This document shows positions 24,758 to 35,498 of a stretch of DNA of 64,000 nucleotides, one piece after another (within the stretch, counting starts at the first letter, position 1; each line of letters starts with the position of its first letter). The stretch is taken from NCBI RefSeq assembly GCF_004522105.1, contig NZ_SPUJ01000004.1, positions 248,001 to 312,000 on the forward strand, read 5' to 3'. The translations under genes and the position numbers were made by a program. The notes under the pieces were generated by a model. It searched no databases. It had not been told where the DNA came from and saw nothing but the letters and a program-made list of their open reading frames with translations. The stretch comes from Nocardioides sp. 1609. Its GTDB lineage: Bacteria; Actinomycetota; Actinomycetes; Propionibacteriales; Nocardioidaceae.

Positions 24758-25522
24758 TCAGCGGGGCATCTGCCCGTCGTCGACCTTGATGATCGTGCCG
24801 GTGACGTACTCCGACGCCGGCGAGACGAGGTGGAGCAGGGTCGAGTCGAGCATGGCCGGGTCGCCGAGCCGGCGCCGCGGGTAGCCGGCGGTGATGTCAC
24901 CCATCCGCTCGAGCATGCCGTCCATCATCTCGGAGGCGAAGGCGCCGGGGGCGATGGCGTTGACGTTGATCCCCTTCGCGGCCCACTCGACGGCGAGCAC
25001 CTCGGTCATCCGGTTCACCGCCGCCTTCGTGACGGAGTAGAGGGTGGCTCCCTCGCCGCCGTACTGGAAGGCCGACATCGAGGAGATGTTCACGATCCGG
25101 CCCGGGCGCTCGGCCGCGATGAGACGGGCGGCGAGCGACGTCGCCAGCAGCCACGGCCCGCGGAGGTTCGTCTCGAGGACGGCGTCGACGAGCTCGAGGG
25201 GCATCCGGTGGGCGCGTCGGGCGTCCGGGACGCCCGCGTTGTTGACGAGGATCGAGGGGAGCCCGAGCGCGTCGGTCACGCCGTCGAGGGTGGCCTCGAT
25301 CGCGGCCGCGTCCCGCACGTCGAGGACGACGGGCAGCACGGTGCCGCCCGCCGAGCGGATCGCGTCGGCGGCCTCGTCGAGCCGGTCGAGCCGGCGACCG
25401 GCGACGGCCACCGCTGCCCCGTGGCGCGCCAGGGTCTCGGCGAACCGGCGGCCGAGGCCGGTCGCGGCGCCGGTGACCAGGGCGACCTGGCCGGTCAGCA
25501 CCGGCTCGGTGACGGGCTCCAT
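24758..25522 (-). CDS. SDR family oxidoreductase
   Basis: A 254-aa classical SDR: cofactor motif VALVTGAATGLGRRFAE, LVLDVRDA-type aspartate, NNAG (ILVNNAGVP), catalytic Ser (NISSMSAF) and Tyr-Lys (YSVTK). C-terminus ends DDGQMPR, typical of full-length enzymes. It is the last gene of a three-gene operon; its ATG overlaps the crotonase stop. Context (crotonase, hydroxyacyl-CoA dehydrogenase across the promoter) suggests a step in acyl-CoA or alcohol oxidation; the substrate is unknown. Confidence 0.88.
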   Translation of the reverse strand: MEPVTEPVLTGQVALVTGAATGLGRRFAETLARHGAAVAVAGRRLDRLDEAADAIRSAGGTVLPVVLDVRDAAAIEATLDGVTDALGLPSILVNNAGVPDARRAHRMPLELVDAVLETNLRGPWLLATSLAARLIAAERPGRIVNISSMSAFQYGGEGATLYSVTKAAVNRMTEVLAVEWAAKGINVNAIAPGAFASEMMDGMLERMGDITAGYPRRRLGDPAMLDSTLLHLVSPASEYVTGTIIKVDDGQMPR

Positions 25523-26361
25523 CACCGCCTCCCGAACGACGGCGGCCGCTTCTCCAGGAACGCTCGTTGGGCCTCGACGGAGTCCTCGGTGAGGGCGGTG
25601 ATCACCTGTTGGCGGTTCTCCAGCTCGATCATCGTCTTGAGCGAGGGCACCTCGAGGGCCAACCACATGCCCTCCTTGGTGAGCTCGACCTGGATCGGCC
25701 CGTTGAGCATGATCTCCTCGGCCTTGGCCAGCGCCACGTCGAGCAGCGTGTCGGGGGTGACGACCTCGACGACGAGACCGATCCGGTGCGCCTCGTCGGC
25801 GTCGAACCGGCGCCCGGTGAGCATCAGCTCGTGGGCGGCGCCCGCGCCGACGATCCGCGGCAGCAGCCACGAGACGCCGATGTCGCACGCCGAGAAGCCG
25901 GCCCGGATGAACGAGACCGCGAAGACCGCGCCCTCGGCGGCGATCCGGACGTCGCTCGCGCAGACCAGCGCCAGTCCGCCGCCGGCCGCCGGGCCGTTGA
26001 CGGCCGCGATCACCGGCTGCGGCAGCGAGTGCAGCCGCTCGGTCAGCGCGGCGATCTCGCGCTGCCGCTCGAGGGTGGCCCGCGTCCTGCCGAGCCGCTC
26101 GTCGCGCTCGGGGTCGCCGTACCCGCCGAGGTCGAGGCCGGCGCTGAAGGCCCGTCCGGCGCCGGTGAGGACGACGACCCGGCAGGTGGGGTCGTCGGCG
26201 ATCTCGTCGAGCGTGCGGTGCAACCGCTGGACGAGCGTCACGTCGAGCGTGTTGAGCCGGTCGGACCGGTCGAGGGTGACCAGCCGGACGCCGTCGCGCG
26301 GGGTCTCCACCCGCACGGTCCCGGCCGATCGGTCCGCCGGAGCGGACGGTGTCGTCGTCAT
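25522..26361 (-). CDS. Enoyl-CoA hydratase/isomerase (crotonase) family protein
   Basis: A 279-aa crotonase: RLVTLDRSDRLNTLDVTLV, the oxyanion segment AGRAFSAGLDLGG, IAAVNGPAAGGGLALVCASD and ELMLTGRRFDADEAHRIGLV. Of the two glutamates used by classic hydratases, the second (HELMLTG) is present but the position of the first appears to be a hydrophobic residue (FAVSFIRAGF). Hydratase activity is therefore uncertain and isomerase or other crotonase chemistry is possible. ATGA overlaps on both sides couple it to the phosphatase and SDR genes. Confidence 0.85.
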   Translation of the reverse strand: MTTTPSAPADRSAGTVRVETPRDGVRLVTLDRSDRLNTLDVTLVQRLHRTLDEIADDPTCRVVVLTGAGRAFSAGLDLGGYGDPERDERLGRTRATLERQREIAALTERLHSLPQPVIAAVNGPAAGGGLALVCASDVRIAAEGAVFAVSFIRAGFSACDIGVSWLLPRIVGAGAAHELMLTGRRFDADEAHRIGLVVEVVTPDTLLDVALAKAEEIMLNGPIQVELTKEGMWLALEVPSLKTMIELENRQQVITALTEDSVEAQRAFLEKRPPSFGRR

Positions 26362-27128
26362 TGCTTCTCCTCCACGAGCTGGTGGTCGAGGGTGTCGAGG
26401 ACGGCGTCCTCGACGCCGACCGAGCGCAGGTACGCCGCCGCGCCGCCGTACGTCGCCCGGACGCCGGCGAGGAACGCGGTCATGGTCGCCGGCTGCGCGC
26501 CGAGCGCCTCGGCGGGCAGGGCGGCGATCCGCTCGGCGTACCCGGGCAGCGCCCGCAGCCGGTCGAGCAGGTCGTCGTTCTGACCCTCGGTGCGGGCGTA
26601 GTCGGCGACGATCGCCTCGTCGGTGACGCCGACGGCCGAGAGCAGCAGGGCGACGGTGACGCCGGTGCGGTCCTTGCCGAGCGTGCAGTGCACGAGCGCC
26701 GGGGTGCGCCCGGGCGTCGCCACCGCACGGGTGATCGCCGCGAACGCGTCGGGGGAGTGCTCGAGGAAGCGCAGGTAGTGCGCGGTCATGATCTCGACGG
26801 GACCGGTGCCCTCGTCGCCCGTCGGGTCGACCGCGAACGACGCCCCCGACCGCACCGGCGCGTGCAGGACGTCGTGCTCGACCGCCGCGAGGTGGTCGCT
26901 GCTCGCCCCGGCGACCTCGCCGCGGGAGCGGAGGTCGATCCGCAGGCGGACCCCGACCTCGTCGGCGAGCACCGCCGCCTGGGCGGCGTCCAGGTAGAAC
27001 GGGGTCGCGCTGCGCAGCAGGCGGCCCGACCGGGTGCGCCGGCCGTCGTCGGTGGGCAGCCCGCCGACGTCGCGGAGGTTGGCCAGGTCGGGCAGCCACG
27101 GCGGTCCGGTGGGCGCGGCGTCCGTCAT
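26358..27128 (-). CDS. Tyrosine/serine protein phosphatase (dual-specificity, PtpB-like)
   Basis: A 256-aa phosphatase with the P-loop HCTLGKDRTG (Cys148, Arg154) and an N-terminal NLRDVGGLPTDDGRRTRSGRLLRS motif, as in the Y_phosphatase3 / PtpB group. It has no membrane segment or signal peptide, so it is cytoplasmic or secreted without a classical signal. First gene of the phosphatase-crotonase-SDR operon. The ATG has no ribosome site; a TATGGT -10 lies 6 nt upstream, suggesting a leaderless transcript. Confidence 0.87.
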   Translation of the reverse strand: MTDAAPTGPPWLPDLANLRDVGGLPTDDGRRTRSGRLLRSATPFYLDAAQAAVLADEVGVRLRIDLRSRGEVAGASSDHLAAVEHDVLHAPVRSGASFAVDPTGDEGTGPVEIMTAHYLRFLEHSPDAFAAITRAVATPGRTPALVHCTLGKDRTGVTVALLLSAVGVTDEAIVADYARTEGQNDDLLDRLRALPGYAERIAALPAEALGAQPATMTAFLAGVRATYGGAAAYLRSVGVEDAVLDTLDHQLVEEKQ

Positions 27129-27134
27129 GCTGGC

Positions 27135-27165
27135 ACCATACCTAACGATCGTTCGGTTTTGTCCA
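27135..27165 (-). promoter_or_regulatory. Leaderless promoter of the phosphatase operon with TetR-type operator
   Basis: On the minus strand, a -10 TATGGT (27135-27140) and a -35-like GGACAA (27159-27164) are separated by 18 bp. The spacer is filled by the palindrome CCTAACGATCGTTCGG (27141-27156, centre AACGATCGTT). This sequence is typical of TetR-family operators in actinobacteria. The site lies in the 115-bp divergent gap with the hydroxyacyl-CoA dehydrogenase gene and could repress both sides. The cognate regulator is not in the window. Confidence 0.65.
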
Positions 27166-27243
27166 GGTCGCCCGGCCCCCGGTCGGGGCCGGGCCCCGGA
27201 CGGACGACATGATGAGCAGAGTCGACCAGCGTGGAGGAGCGGG

Positions 27244-28104
27244 ATGAGCGTCAGCAGGACCGTCAGCAAGGCCGGGGTCGTGGGCTTCGGGCTCATGGGC
27301 AGCGGCATCGTGGAGGTCTCGGCACGCGCCGGCCTGGACGTCGTCGTCGTCGAGTCGAACGACGCCGCCGCGCAGGCCGGGCTCGCCCGCCTCGAGAAGT
27401 CGCTGCGGCGCGCCGTCGACCGCGGCAAGCTCGACTCGGCCGAGGCCGTCCTCGAGCGGGTCCGGGTCGAGACCGAGCTGGACGCGCTCGCCGACCGTGA
27501 CCTCGTCGTCGAGGCCATCGTCGAGCAGGAGGCGGCCAAGGTCGACCTGTTCAAGCGGCTCGACGCGATCGTCACCTCGCCGGACGCGATCCTCGCGTCC
27601 AACACCTCGTCGATCCCGATCATGAAGCTCGGCGTCGTCACGGCCCGTCCGGAGCACGTGCTCGGCATCCACTTCTTCAACCCGGTCCCCGTGCTGGCGC
27701 TCGTCGAGCTGGTGCCGAGCCTGCTCACCTCCGCCGAGACCACCGAGCGCTCGCGCGCCTTCGTCGAGGGCTCGCTCGGCAAGCAGGCGATCCTGTGCCA
27801 GGACCGCGCCGGCTTCGTGGTCAACTCGCTGCTGATCCCGTTCATCCTCTCCGCGATCCGGATGCTGGAGTCCGGCTTCGCGACCGCCGAGGACATCGAT
27901 CGCGGCCTGGTCCTGGGCGCCGCCCACCCGCAGGGCCCGCTCGCCCTCGCCGACCTGATCGGCCTCGACACCACGAAGGCCGTCGCCGAGTCGCTCTACG
28001 AGGAGTTCAAGGAGCAGCTCTACGCCCCGCCGCCGCTGCTCGCCCGGATGGTCGACGCCGGCCTCCTCGGTCGCAAGACCGGCCGCGGGTTCTACGACTA
28101 CTGA
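27244..28104 (+). CDS. 3-hydroxybutyryl-CoA / 3-hydroxyacyl-CoA dehydrogenase (FadB2-like)
   Basis: A 286-aa NAD-dependent dehydrogenase: N-terminal Rossmann motif GVVGFGLMGSGIVE, ASNTSSIPI, catalytic His in HFFNPVPVLALVELV, and the C-terminal domain RAGFVVNSLLIPFILSAIRMLE, GLGAAHPQGPLALAD-type segment and a terminal GRGFYDY. It oxidises 3-hydroxyacyl-CoA to 3-ketoacyl-CoA. ATG 27244 follows GGAGGAGCGGG. Divergent from the phosphatase-crotonase-SDR operon. Confidence 0.9.
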   Translation: MSVSRTVSKAGVVGFGLMGSGIVEVSARAGLDVVVVESNDAAAQAGLARLEKSLRRAVDRGKLDSAEAVLERVRVETELDALADRDLVVEAIVEQEAAKVDLFKRLDAIVTSPDAILASNTSSIPIMKLGVVTARPEHVLGIHFFNPVPVLALVELVPSLLTSAETTERSRAFVEGSLGKQAILCQDRAGFVVNSLLIPFILSAIRMLESGFATAEDIDRGLVLGAAHPQGPLALADLIGLDTTKAVAESLYEEFKEQLYAPPPLLARMVDAGLLGRKTGRGFYDY

Positions 28105-28155
28105 CGCCGGGCGACCACACGGTTGGCGGGCGCCCCACGTGGGAACGACGGGGTC

Positions 28156-30519
28156 ATGGCAACCCGACCCGCCCCTCGGCTCCTCGCCGTGGCGGCCCTC
28201 CTCCTGCTGGCTCCGACGTTGGCTGCCTGCAGCGACGACGACCGGGACGCGGCCGCGCCGGGGTCGACGAGCACGACGTCCGCGGACCCGGCGCCGCCCG
28301 CGATCGAGCCGGTGTGGAGCGCGGTGGTGCAGGACCCCCGGCAGAGCGTGGTGACCGACGACCTGGTCGTCTACACCACCGACACCGCCGTGGTGACGGT
28401 CCGGCTCGACACCGGCGCGGAGGTGTCGCGCTGGACGCCGCCGAAGGGCCGCACGCTGTGCCAGGTCTCCGACCAGGTGAGCGCGGACGGCGTCCTCGGC
28501 GTGCTGGTCAAGGACCGGTCCTGGCGCACGTGCGCGGGCGCCGTGGCGCTCGACGTCCGGTCCGGCACGGTCCGCTGGCAGCAGGTGCTGGAGTCCACCG
28601 ACCCCGACGTCGGACCCGGTGAGCGGGACCAGTACCACTCGGTCGACGCGATCGCCGTCACCGATCGCACGGTGCTGGTGACCACGTTCTGCAGCGAGGT
28701 CCGGCGGTTCGCGATCGGCGACGGCCGCGCCCTCCGGTCGATCGTGCCGCGCGACACCGCCTGCCGCAACGAGAGCGCCATCCTCGGCGACCGCGTCGCG
28801 GTGATGGACTACGACCTCGGGCCCGACGACACCGTCGACGAGTCGGGCACTGGGTGGGTCCCGGCGGAGTCCGGGGTCGGCGCGATCGCGTTCTACGACG
28901 CCGACAGCGGGCGCCGGCTGTGGATGCACCTGGTGCGCGACCACCGCTACGCCGAGGTGCACGACCTCGTCTCGACCGACCCGGTCGTCCTCACCACGAC
29001 CGTCCAGGGCCGCGCGGCCACCCGGCTGTGGGACGCCACCGGGCAGCCGGGGGCCTACGTCGGCAGGACGCCGCCGGCCTACCTCAACGACGACGAAGCC
29101 GCCTTCACCGTCGTGGGGCGCCACGACGACCTGCTGGTCGGGCGCTACCCGGCCAGTCCCGACCCGTCGGTGCTGTACGCCTACGACCTCACCACCGGCG
29201 CGGAGGTGTGGGCCTGGACACCGTCGACGGCCGACGGCGGCGGGTTCCCGGCCGAGGCCGTGGTCGACGGCGACCGCCTGCTGGTGACGGTGGCGACCGG
29301 CGCCGGGACCGACGTCCTGGCCTACGCGGTCGACGACCCCGGCACGCCGCAGGTGCTCGGCCGCCTCGACGCCGCCGCGGCCTACACCGGCCTGCAGGTC
29401 GCCGGCGGCCTCCTGGTGGTCGGGGCGACGGCGTACCGGCTGCCCGACGAGGGCGAGACCCGCGACTACCAGCTGCCGGCCGGGCCCGGCTCCGACCAGG
29501 ACGAGCCGTGGGCCGAGGGCGAGGTCCGCCCCGAGCAGGCGGTCCGGGCCTGCGAGGCCGCCGGCGCGACCGCGCCGCGGCTGCTCCGGCTCGGGTGGGG
29601 CGACCGGCCCGCGCCGGTCGACTGCACGTGGCGGCGCGACCACCAGCCGACGTACCGCGACCTCGGCCTCGCCGTGACGGTGGACGTCGGGACGCCCGGC
29701 CTCGACAGGACGGCCACCGAGGACGCGCAGGTGCTGGCCGACGGTGTCCGGGGCATCAGCGACGGCGAGCCGATCGACCCCGACGTCGTCCCGCCCCCGC
29801 TGCTCCCGCCGGAGGCGACGGTGGGGGAGGAGTCCTGGGGCTCGTTCGGCACCGAGGACGGCAGCTCGTTCGAGGGGTACGGCGCCCGGCTGATCACCCG
29901 CTGGCGGAACGTCGTGGTCACCGTCGAGGCGGACCAGAGCCTGCAGATCGAGGACCGGGTCGGCGCGCTGACGCCGTACGCCCGGCTCCACGACGCGACG
30001 TACGTCGCCACGGTCGACGTGCTCCGCTCCCTCGGGGCCCACGTCGACCTGCCCGCCCGTGGGACCGACGGTCCGGTCCGCCGGGTCGCGGAGGTCTGCG
30101 GTGCGCTCGCCCCGGTCGTCGCCGTCCTCCAGCCCGACCTCGCCACGCTCGCCGGCGGCGCCGGGGACGAGCAACGCACCTGCGCGTGGTCCGGCGACAG
30201 CCTGGACTCCGTCACGGTGGTCGCGAACGCGGTGCGAGGCGGCTACGACGGCTCCGACGCGACCGACCGGGCACCGGTCGTGGCGGCGATGCTCGGGTCG
30301 GGGCGGCGCGCCGGTGCGGACGTCACCGGCTTCCCGGGCGACGTGGTCGCGGTGCGTCGCTACGTCGACGACGACTACCTCGTCTGGTCGGTCTCCACCG
30401 TGGTCGACAACCTCGCGGTCTGGGTCGAGTACGCCGACTACGAGGGGACCGCGGACCGGGCCTCGATGGAGGCGGGGCTGCGGCGCCTGGTGCGGACCAC
30501 CGTCCGGGCGGCGACCTGA
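28156..30519 (+). CDS. Large lipoprotein: beta-propeller plus two Cys-paired C-terminal modules
   Basis: A 787-aa lipoprotein; signal and lipobox LLLLAPTLAAC, then a Thr/Pro linker. Residues ~50-430 look like a PQQ-type/quinoprotein propeller (VVYTTDTAVVTVRLDTGAEVSRW, GAVALDVRSGTVRWQQV, GVGAIAFYDADSGRRLWMH, YAYDLTTGAEVWAWTP). The last ~330 residues hold two similar modules each with a Cys pair (RACEAAG...VDCTWRR and VCGALAP...RTCAWSG), reminiscent of DUF3558-type lipoproteins. Monocistronic. Function unknown; a cell-surface binding protein is likely. Confidence 0.82.
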   Translation: MATRPAPRLLAVAALLLLAPTLAACSDDDRDAAAPGSTSTTSADPAPPAIEPVWSAVVQDPRQSVVTDDLVVYTTDTAVVTVRLDTGAEVSRWTPPKGRTLCQVSDQVSADGVLGVLVKDRSWRTCAGAVALDVRSGTVRWQQVLESTDPDVGPGERDQYHSVDAIAVTDRTVLVTTFCSEVRRFAIGDGRALRSIVPRDTACRNESAILGDRVAVMDYDLGPDDTVDESGTGWVPAESGVGAIAFYDADSGRRLWMHLVRDHRYAEVHDLVSTDPVVLTTTVQGRAATRLWDATGQPGAYVGRTPPAYLNDDEAAFTVVGRHDDLLVGRYPASPDPSVLYAYDLTTGAEVWAWTPSTADGGGFPAEAVVDGDRLLVTVATGAGTDVLAYAVDDPGTPQVLGRLDAAAAYTGLQVAGGLLVVGATAYRLPDEGETRDYQLPAGPGSDQDEPWAEGEVRPEQAVRACEAAGATAPRLLRLGWGDRPAPVDCTWRRDHQPTYRDLGLAVTVDVGTPGLDRTATEDAQVLADGVRGISDGEPIDPDVVPPPLLPPEATVGEESWGSFGTEDGSSFEGYGARLITRWRNVVVTVEADQSLQIEDRVGALTPYARLHDATYVATVDVLRSLGAHVDLPARGTDGPVRRVAEVCGALAPVVAVLQPDLATLAGGAGDEQRTCAWSGDSLDSVTVVANAVRGGYDGSDATDRAPVVAAMLGSGRRAGADVTGFPGDVVAVRRYVDDDYLVWSVSTVVDNLAVWVEYADYEGTADRASMEAGLRRLVRTTVRAAT

Positions 30520-30566
30520 CCCGCCTCTCACCCCCGGGGTCGTCGTGCGCCGGCCGCCCCCGGGAC

Positions 30567-30572
30567 TAGCGT
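30567..30572 (+). promoter_or_regulatory. -10 box for a leaderless transcript of the small acidic gene
   Basis: TAGCGT ends 7 nt before the ATG at 30580 (spacer CGGGTCC), the spacing expected for a transcript starting at the A of ATG. No Shine-Dalgarno sequence is present. No clear -35. Confidence 0.45.
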
Positions 30573-30579
30573 CGGGTCC

Positions 30580-30756
30580 ATGAGCACCGGACCCTCCGAC
30601 CCCGACCCGACCACCGCTGACGTCGACACCGACGCGCCGGCCGACCCCGACACCCAGTCCGACCCCGCCCTCGACGACAGCACCACCTCGGAGTGGGCCG
30701 GTGAGGGCGGCGCCGTCGACGAGGGTCCGGCGACCGCCGTCGACGACGACGCCTGA
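30580..30756 (+). CDS. Small acidic hypothetical protein (58 aa)
   Basis: A 58-residue, highly acidic, Thr/Ser/Pro-rich protein (MSTGPSDPDPTTADVD at the start, TAVDDDA at the end) with no aromatic core except one Trp, so probably disordered. Support comes from the TAGCGT box right before the ATG and a strong hairpin 8 bp after the stop, giving a complete mini-transcription unit. No known domain. Could be a stress or ballast peptide; function unknown. Confidence 0.55.
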   Translation: MSTGPSDPDPTTADVDTDAPADPDTQSDPALDDSTTSEWAGEGGAVDEGPATAVDDDA

Positions 30757-30763
30757 GGGCCCA

Positions 30764-30786
30764 CCCCCGGACGGCTGCTCCGGGGG
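30764..30786 (+). terminator. Hairpin terminator after the small acidic gene
   Basis: Perfect 8-bp stem CCCCCGGA / TCCGGGGG with a 7-nt loop, starting 8 bp downstream of the stop codon at 30756 and 79 bp before the ppsR start. No U-tract. Confidence 0.65.
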
Positions 30787-30864
30787 CCGGCGTCGCCCGG
30801 TGGACGGGCAACCGAGCACGCGGAGGGGATCGCGCTTCCGGCGCGCGTGCAGCAGAGTGGGCCC

Positions 30865-31748
30865 ATGGTGAGCGAGTCCGGTGCCGACGCGGGCGTCGTC
30901 CCGGTGTTCTTCCTGTCCGACTCGACCGGGATCAGCGCCGAGACGATGGGCAACGCGCTGCTGCTGCAGTTCCCCGACCTCGTCTTCGAGCGGACCACGA
31001 TCCCGTTCATCACCACGCCCGAGAGGGCCCGCGAGGTCGTGGCCATGCTCGACGCCGCGATGGACGGGCCTGTCGCGCCGCTGGCCTTCACCACCGCGGC
31101 CGAGGACGCCATCCGGGCCGAGCTGACCCGCACCCGCGCACCGATCGTCGACTTCTTCGACATGCACATGGAGCGCGTCGAGGGCATCCTCGGGCAGCGC
31201 GGCGTGCGTGAGGTCGCCCGGCTGCACGGCGTCGGCGACATCAAGCGCTACAACACCCGGATGGCGGCCGTCGAGTTCACCATCGAGCACGACGACGGGC
31301 AGAGCGTGCGCGCCCTCGACCGGGCCGACGTCATCCTGCTGGCGCCGTCGCGGTGCGGCAAGACGCCGACCAGCATGTACCTCGCGCTGCAGCACGGGCT
31401 GTTCGTGGCGAACTACCCGCTCGTCGAGGAGGACCTCGAGGACACCCGCCTGCCGCAGCCGATCCGCGACCACGCGGAGCGGTGCTTCGGCATCGTCACC
31501 ACCGTCGACCGGCTCAGCCGGGTGCGCAACGAACGACGTCCGGGCTCGAAGTACGCCGAGCCGTCGCAGTGCCGGTGGGAGCTGCGGCGCGCCAAGGAGC
31601 TCTTCGCGGCCCACCGCGTCCCGGCGATCGACTCCTCGACGAAGTCGGTGGAGGAGATGGCGGCGCTCATCCTGCAGACCCTGAAGAAGAACGGCGGTGT
31701 CCCGAGCCGACAGGCGGCCCGGGCGACGCGCAAACCGGGAGGCACCTC

Positions 31749-31752
<4 letters not shown>
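30865..31752 (+). CDS. ppsR: Pyruvate, water dikinase regulatory protein (PEP synthase regulator)
   Basis: A 295-aa DUF299-family bifunctional kinase/pyrophosphorylase: [20 protein letters not shown] at the start, P-loop-like [24 protein letters not shown] and [13 protein letters not shown]. The family reversibly phosphorylates a Thr near the catalytic His of PEP synthase using ADP. Its stop overlaps the GTG of ppsA, its expected target. The C-terminus has a short basic extension ([14 protein letters not shown]). Start ATG 30865. Confidence 0.93.
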
Positions 31753-34190
<2,438 letters not shown>

Positions 34191-34215
34191 CCGCGGCGGT
34201 CCGGCCGGGCCGCGG
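34191..34215. terminator. Hairpin between convergent ppsA and dioxygenase genes
   Basis: CCGCGGC (34191-34197) pairs with GCCGCGG (34209-34215), starting directly after the ppsA stop and ending 5 bp from the stop of the convergent dioxygenase gene. The inner GGTCCGG...CCGG can extend alternative pairings. Likely bidirectional. Confidence 0.55.
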
Positions 34216-34220
34216 ACCCG

Positions 34221-35207
34221 TCAGGAGATGAGCTCGTCGATGCGCGAGTAGGCCTCGGCGTCGCCGCGCAGGACGCGGCTGCGCTGGCCGCCGATGCTGA
34301 CCGGGACGTCGCCGGCGACGGTGATCCGGCGCATCTCGCGGTACTGCGTGCCGAAGTCGGCCACGGCGTAGTGCTGGGTGGCGCGGTTGTCCCACATGGC
34401 GATGTCGCCGGGCTGCCAGATCCAGCGGATGGTGTTCTCGAGCTTGGTGATCCGGTTCTGCAGCAGCGTGAAGACCGCGGCCGACTCGGCGGAGTTGAGG
34501 CCGGTGAAGTGCTTGACGAAGTGGCCGAGCGTCAGCGAGCGCTCGCCGGTCTCGGGGTGCACGCGCACGACGGGGTGCTCGGTCTCGAAGATCTGGGCGG
34601 CGAAGTCGGCGCGGCTGTAGTTGGCGTCCGGCTCCTCGGACTCCTCGTCGCGCTGGGCGTAGTCGTAGCTGTTGGTGTGCACGGCCCACAGGTCCTCCAC
34701 CAGGCCCTTGAGCGACGGCGTGAGCGCCTCGTAGGCGGCGACCGTGTTGGCCCACACCGTGTTGCCGCCGTACGGCGGGAGGTGGATCGCCCGCAGCACG
34801 CTGATCGCCGGCACGCGGTCGACGAAGGTCACGTCGGTGTGCCAGGCGTTGGCGGCCATGCCCTTGTCGGCGGTGACCTTGAAGATGCGCTTGCTGCCGG
34901 TGTTGACCGTCGGGTGCGCGGTGGTGAGCGGGCCCATCCGCTCGGCGAAGGCCTGGTGGCTGTCGTCGTCGAGGTGGTCCTGGCCGCGGAAGAAGACGAC
35001 CTTGTGCTGCAGCAGTGCCGCGCGGACCTGGGCCACGGTGTCGGCGTCCAGGTCGCCACCGAGGCGGACGCCGTCGATGCGGGCGCCGATCCGCGCGCCC
35101 AGCTGGTGGACCTCGACGCCGGCGGCGGAGGTCGCGGAGGTCCGGGAGGGCTCGGTGGTGACGGAGGCGGGCGGGGCGACGTCGCGGTGCTCGAGGGTGC
35201 TGGTCAT
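34221..35207 (-). CDS. TauD/TfdA-family Fe(II)/2-oxoglutarate dioxygenase
   Basis: A 328-aa dioxygenase. Iron ligands are His123 and Asp125 (AWHTDVTF) and His279 (RATQHYAV), with the 2-oxoglutarate Arg in [29 protein letters not shown] and [12 protein letters not shown] are classic TauD/TfdA segments. Substrate unknown (taurine, alkylsulfate, a carnitine-like amine or a 2,4-D-like acid are all possible); the neighbouring betaine-type uptake genes are a weak hint to an amine or sulfonate. AGGAG precedes the ATG at 35207. Probably controlled by the upstream LysR gene. Confidence 0.88.
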   Translation of the reverse strand: MTSTLEHRDVAPPASVTTEPSRTSATSAAGVEVHQLGARIGARIDGVRLGGDLDADTVAQVRAALLQHKVVFFRGQDHLDDDSHQAFAERMGPLTTAHPTVNTGSKRIFKVTADKGMAANAWHTDVTFVDRVPAISVLRAIHLPPYGGNTVWANTVAAYEALTPSLKGLVEDLWAVHTNSYDYAQRDEESEEPDANYSRADFAAQIFETEHPVVRVHPETGERSLTLGHFVKHFTGLNSAESAAVFTLLQNRITKLENTIRWIWQPGDIAMWDNRATQHYAVADFGTQYREMRRITVAGDVPVSIGGQRSRVLRGDAEAYSRIDELIS

Positions 35208-35292
35208 CGGGTGCTCCTGGGGTTGCGGTGAGGCCGGGGAAGACCTGGAACGGGTGGACCGTGCTCCTCCGCCGGTCCCATATATGAGTGAG

Positions 35293-35322
35293 AGTATAGA
35301 GTTAGCGCAGACCGGTCACCAA
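35293..35322 (-). promoter_or_regulatory. Promoter of the TauD-like gene
   Basis: On the minus strand, TTGGTG (35317-35322) and TATACT (35293-35298) are 18 bp apart in an unusually AT-rich stretch (TATATGAGTGAGAGTATAG). The predicted start lies about 80 nt before the ATG. Confidence 0.6.
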
Positions 35323-35364
35323 GCCGAGGCGCGCCACGAGCGAGACCAGTTCCGGCAGCCAGGT

Positions 35365-35379
35365 ATAGATGCCGTCTAT
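35365..35379. promoter_or_regulatory. LysR-type T-N11-A box
   Basis: ATAGATGCCGTCTAT is a 15-bp palindrome with ATAGA/TCTAT arms and the T-N11-A spacing of LysR-type regulators. It lies roughly 85 bp upstream of the predicted start of the TauD-like gene and just downstream of the LysR gene, the natural candidate ligand. Confidence 0.6.
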
Positions 35380-35418
35380 GGGTCGACGCCGAGTCGGCGT
35401 GAAGCTCAAGTCAGTTCT

Positions 35419-35461
35419 CGCCGAGTCGGCGTTCGTGCTCGACGCGAACGCCGACTCGGCG
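35419..35461. terminator. 17-bp perfect stem hairpin after the LysR gene
   Basis: CGCCGAGTCGGCGTTCG (35419-35435) and its exact reverse complement (35445-35461) enclose a 9-nt loop, 38 bp past the LysR stop on the minus strand. A third copy of the core CGCCGAGTCGGCG lies at 35387-35399. The stem is far more stable than other hairpins here; probable strong terminator isolating the regulator from the dioxygenase gene. Confidence 0.7.
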
Positions 35462-35498
35462 TCAGGGGGACCGACCACCCCGGTGGCGCGGCCGGGGG

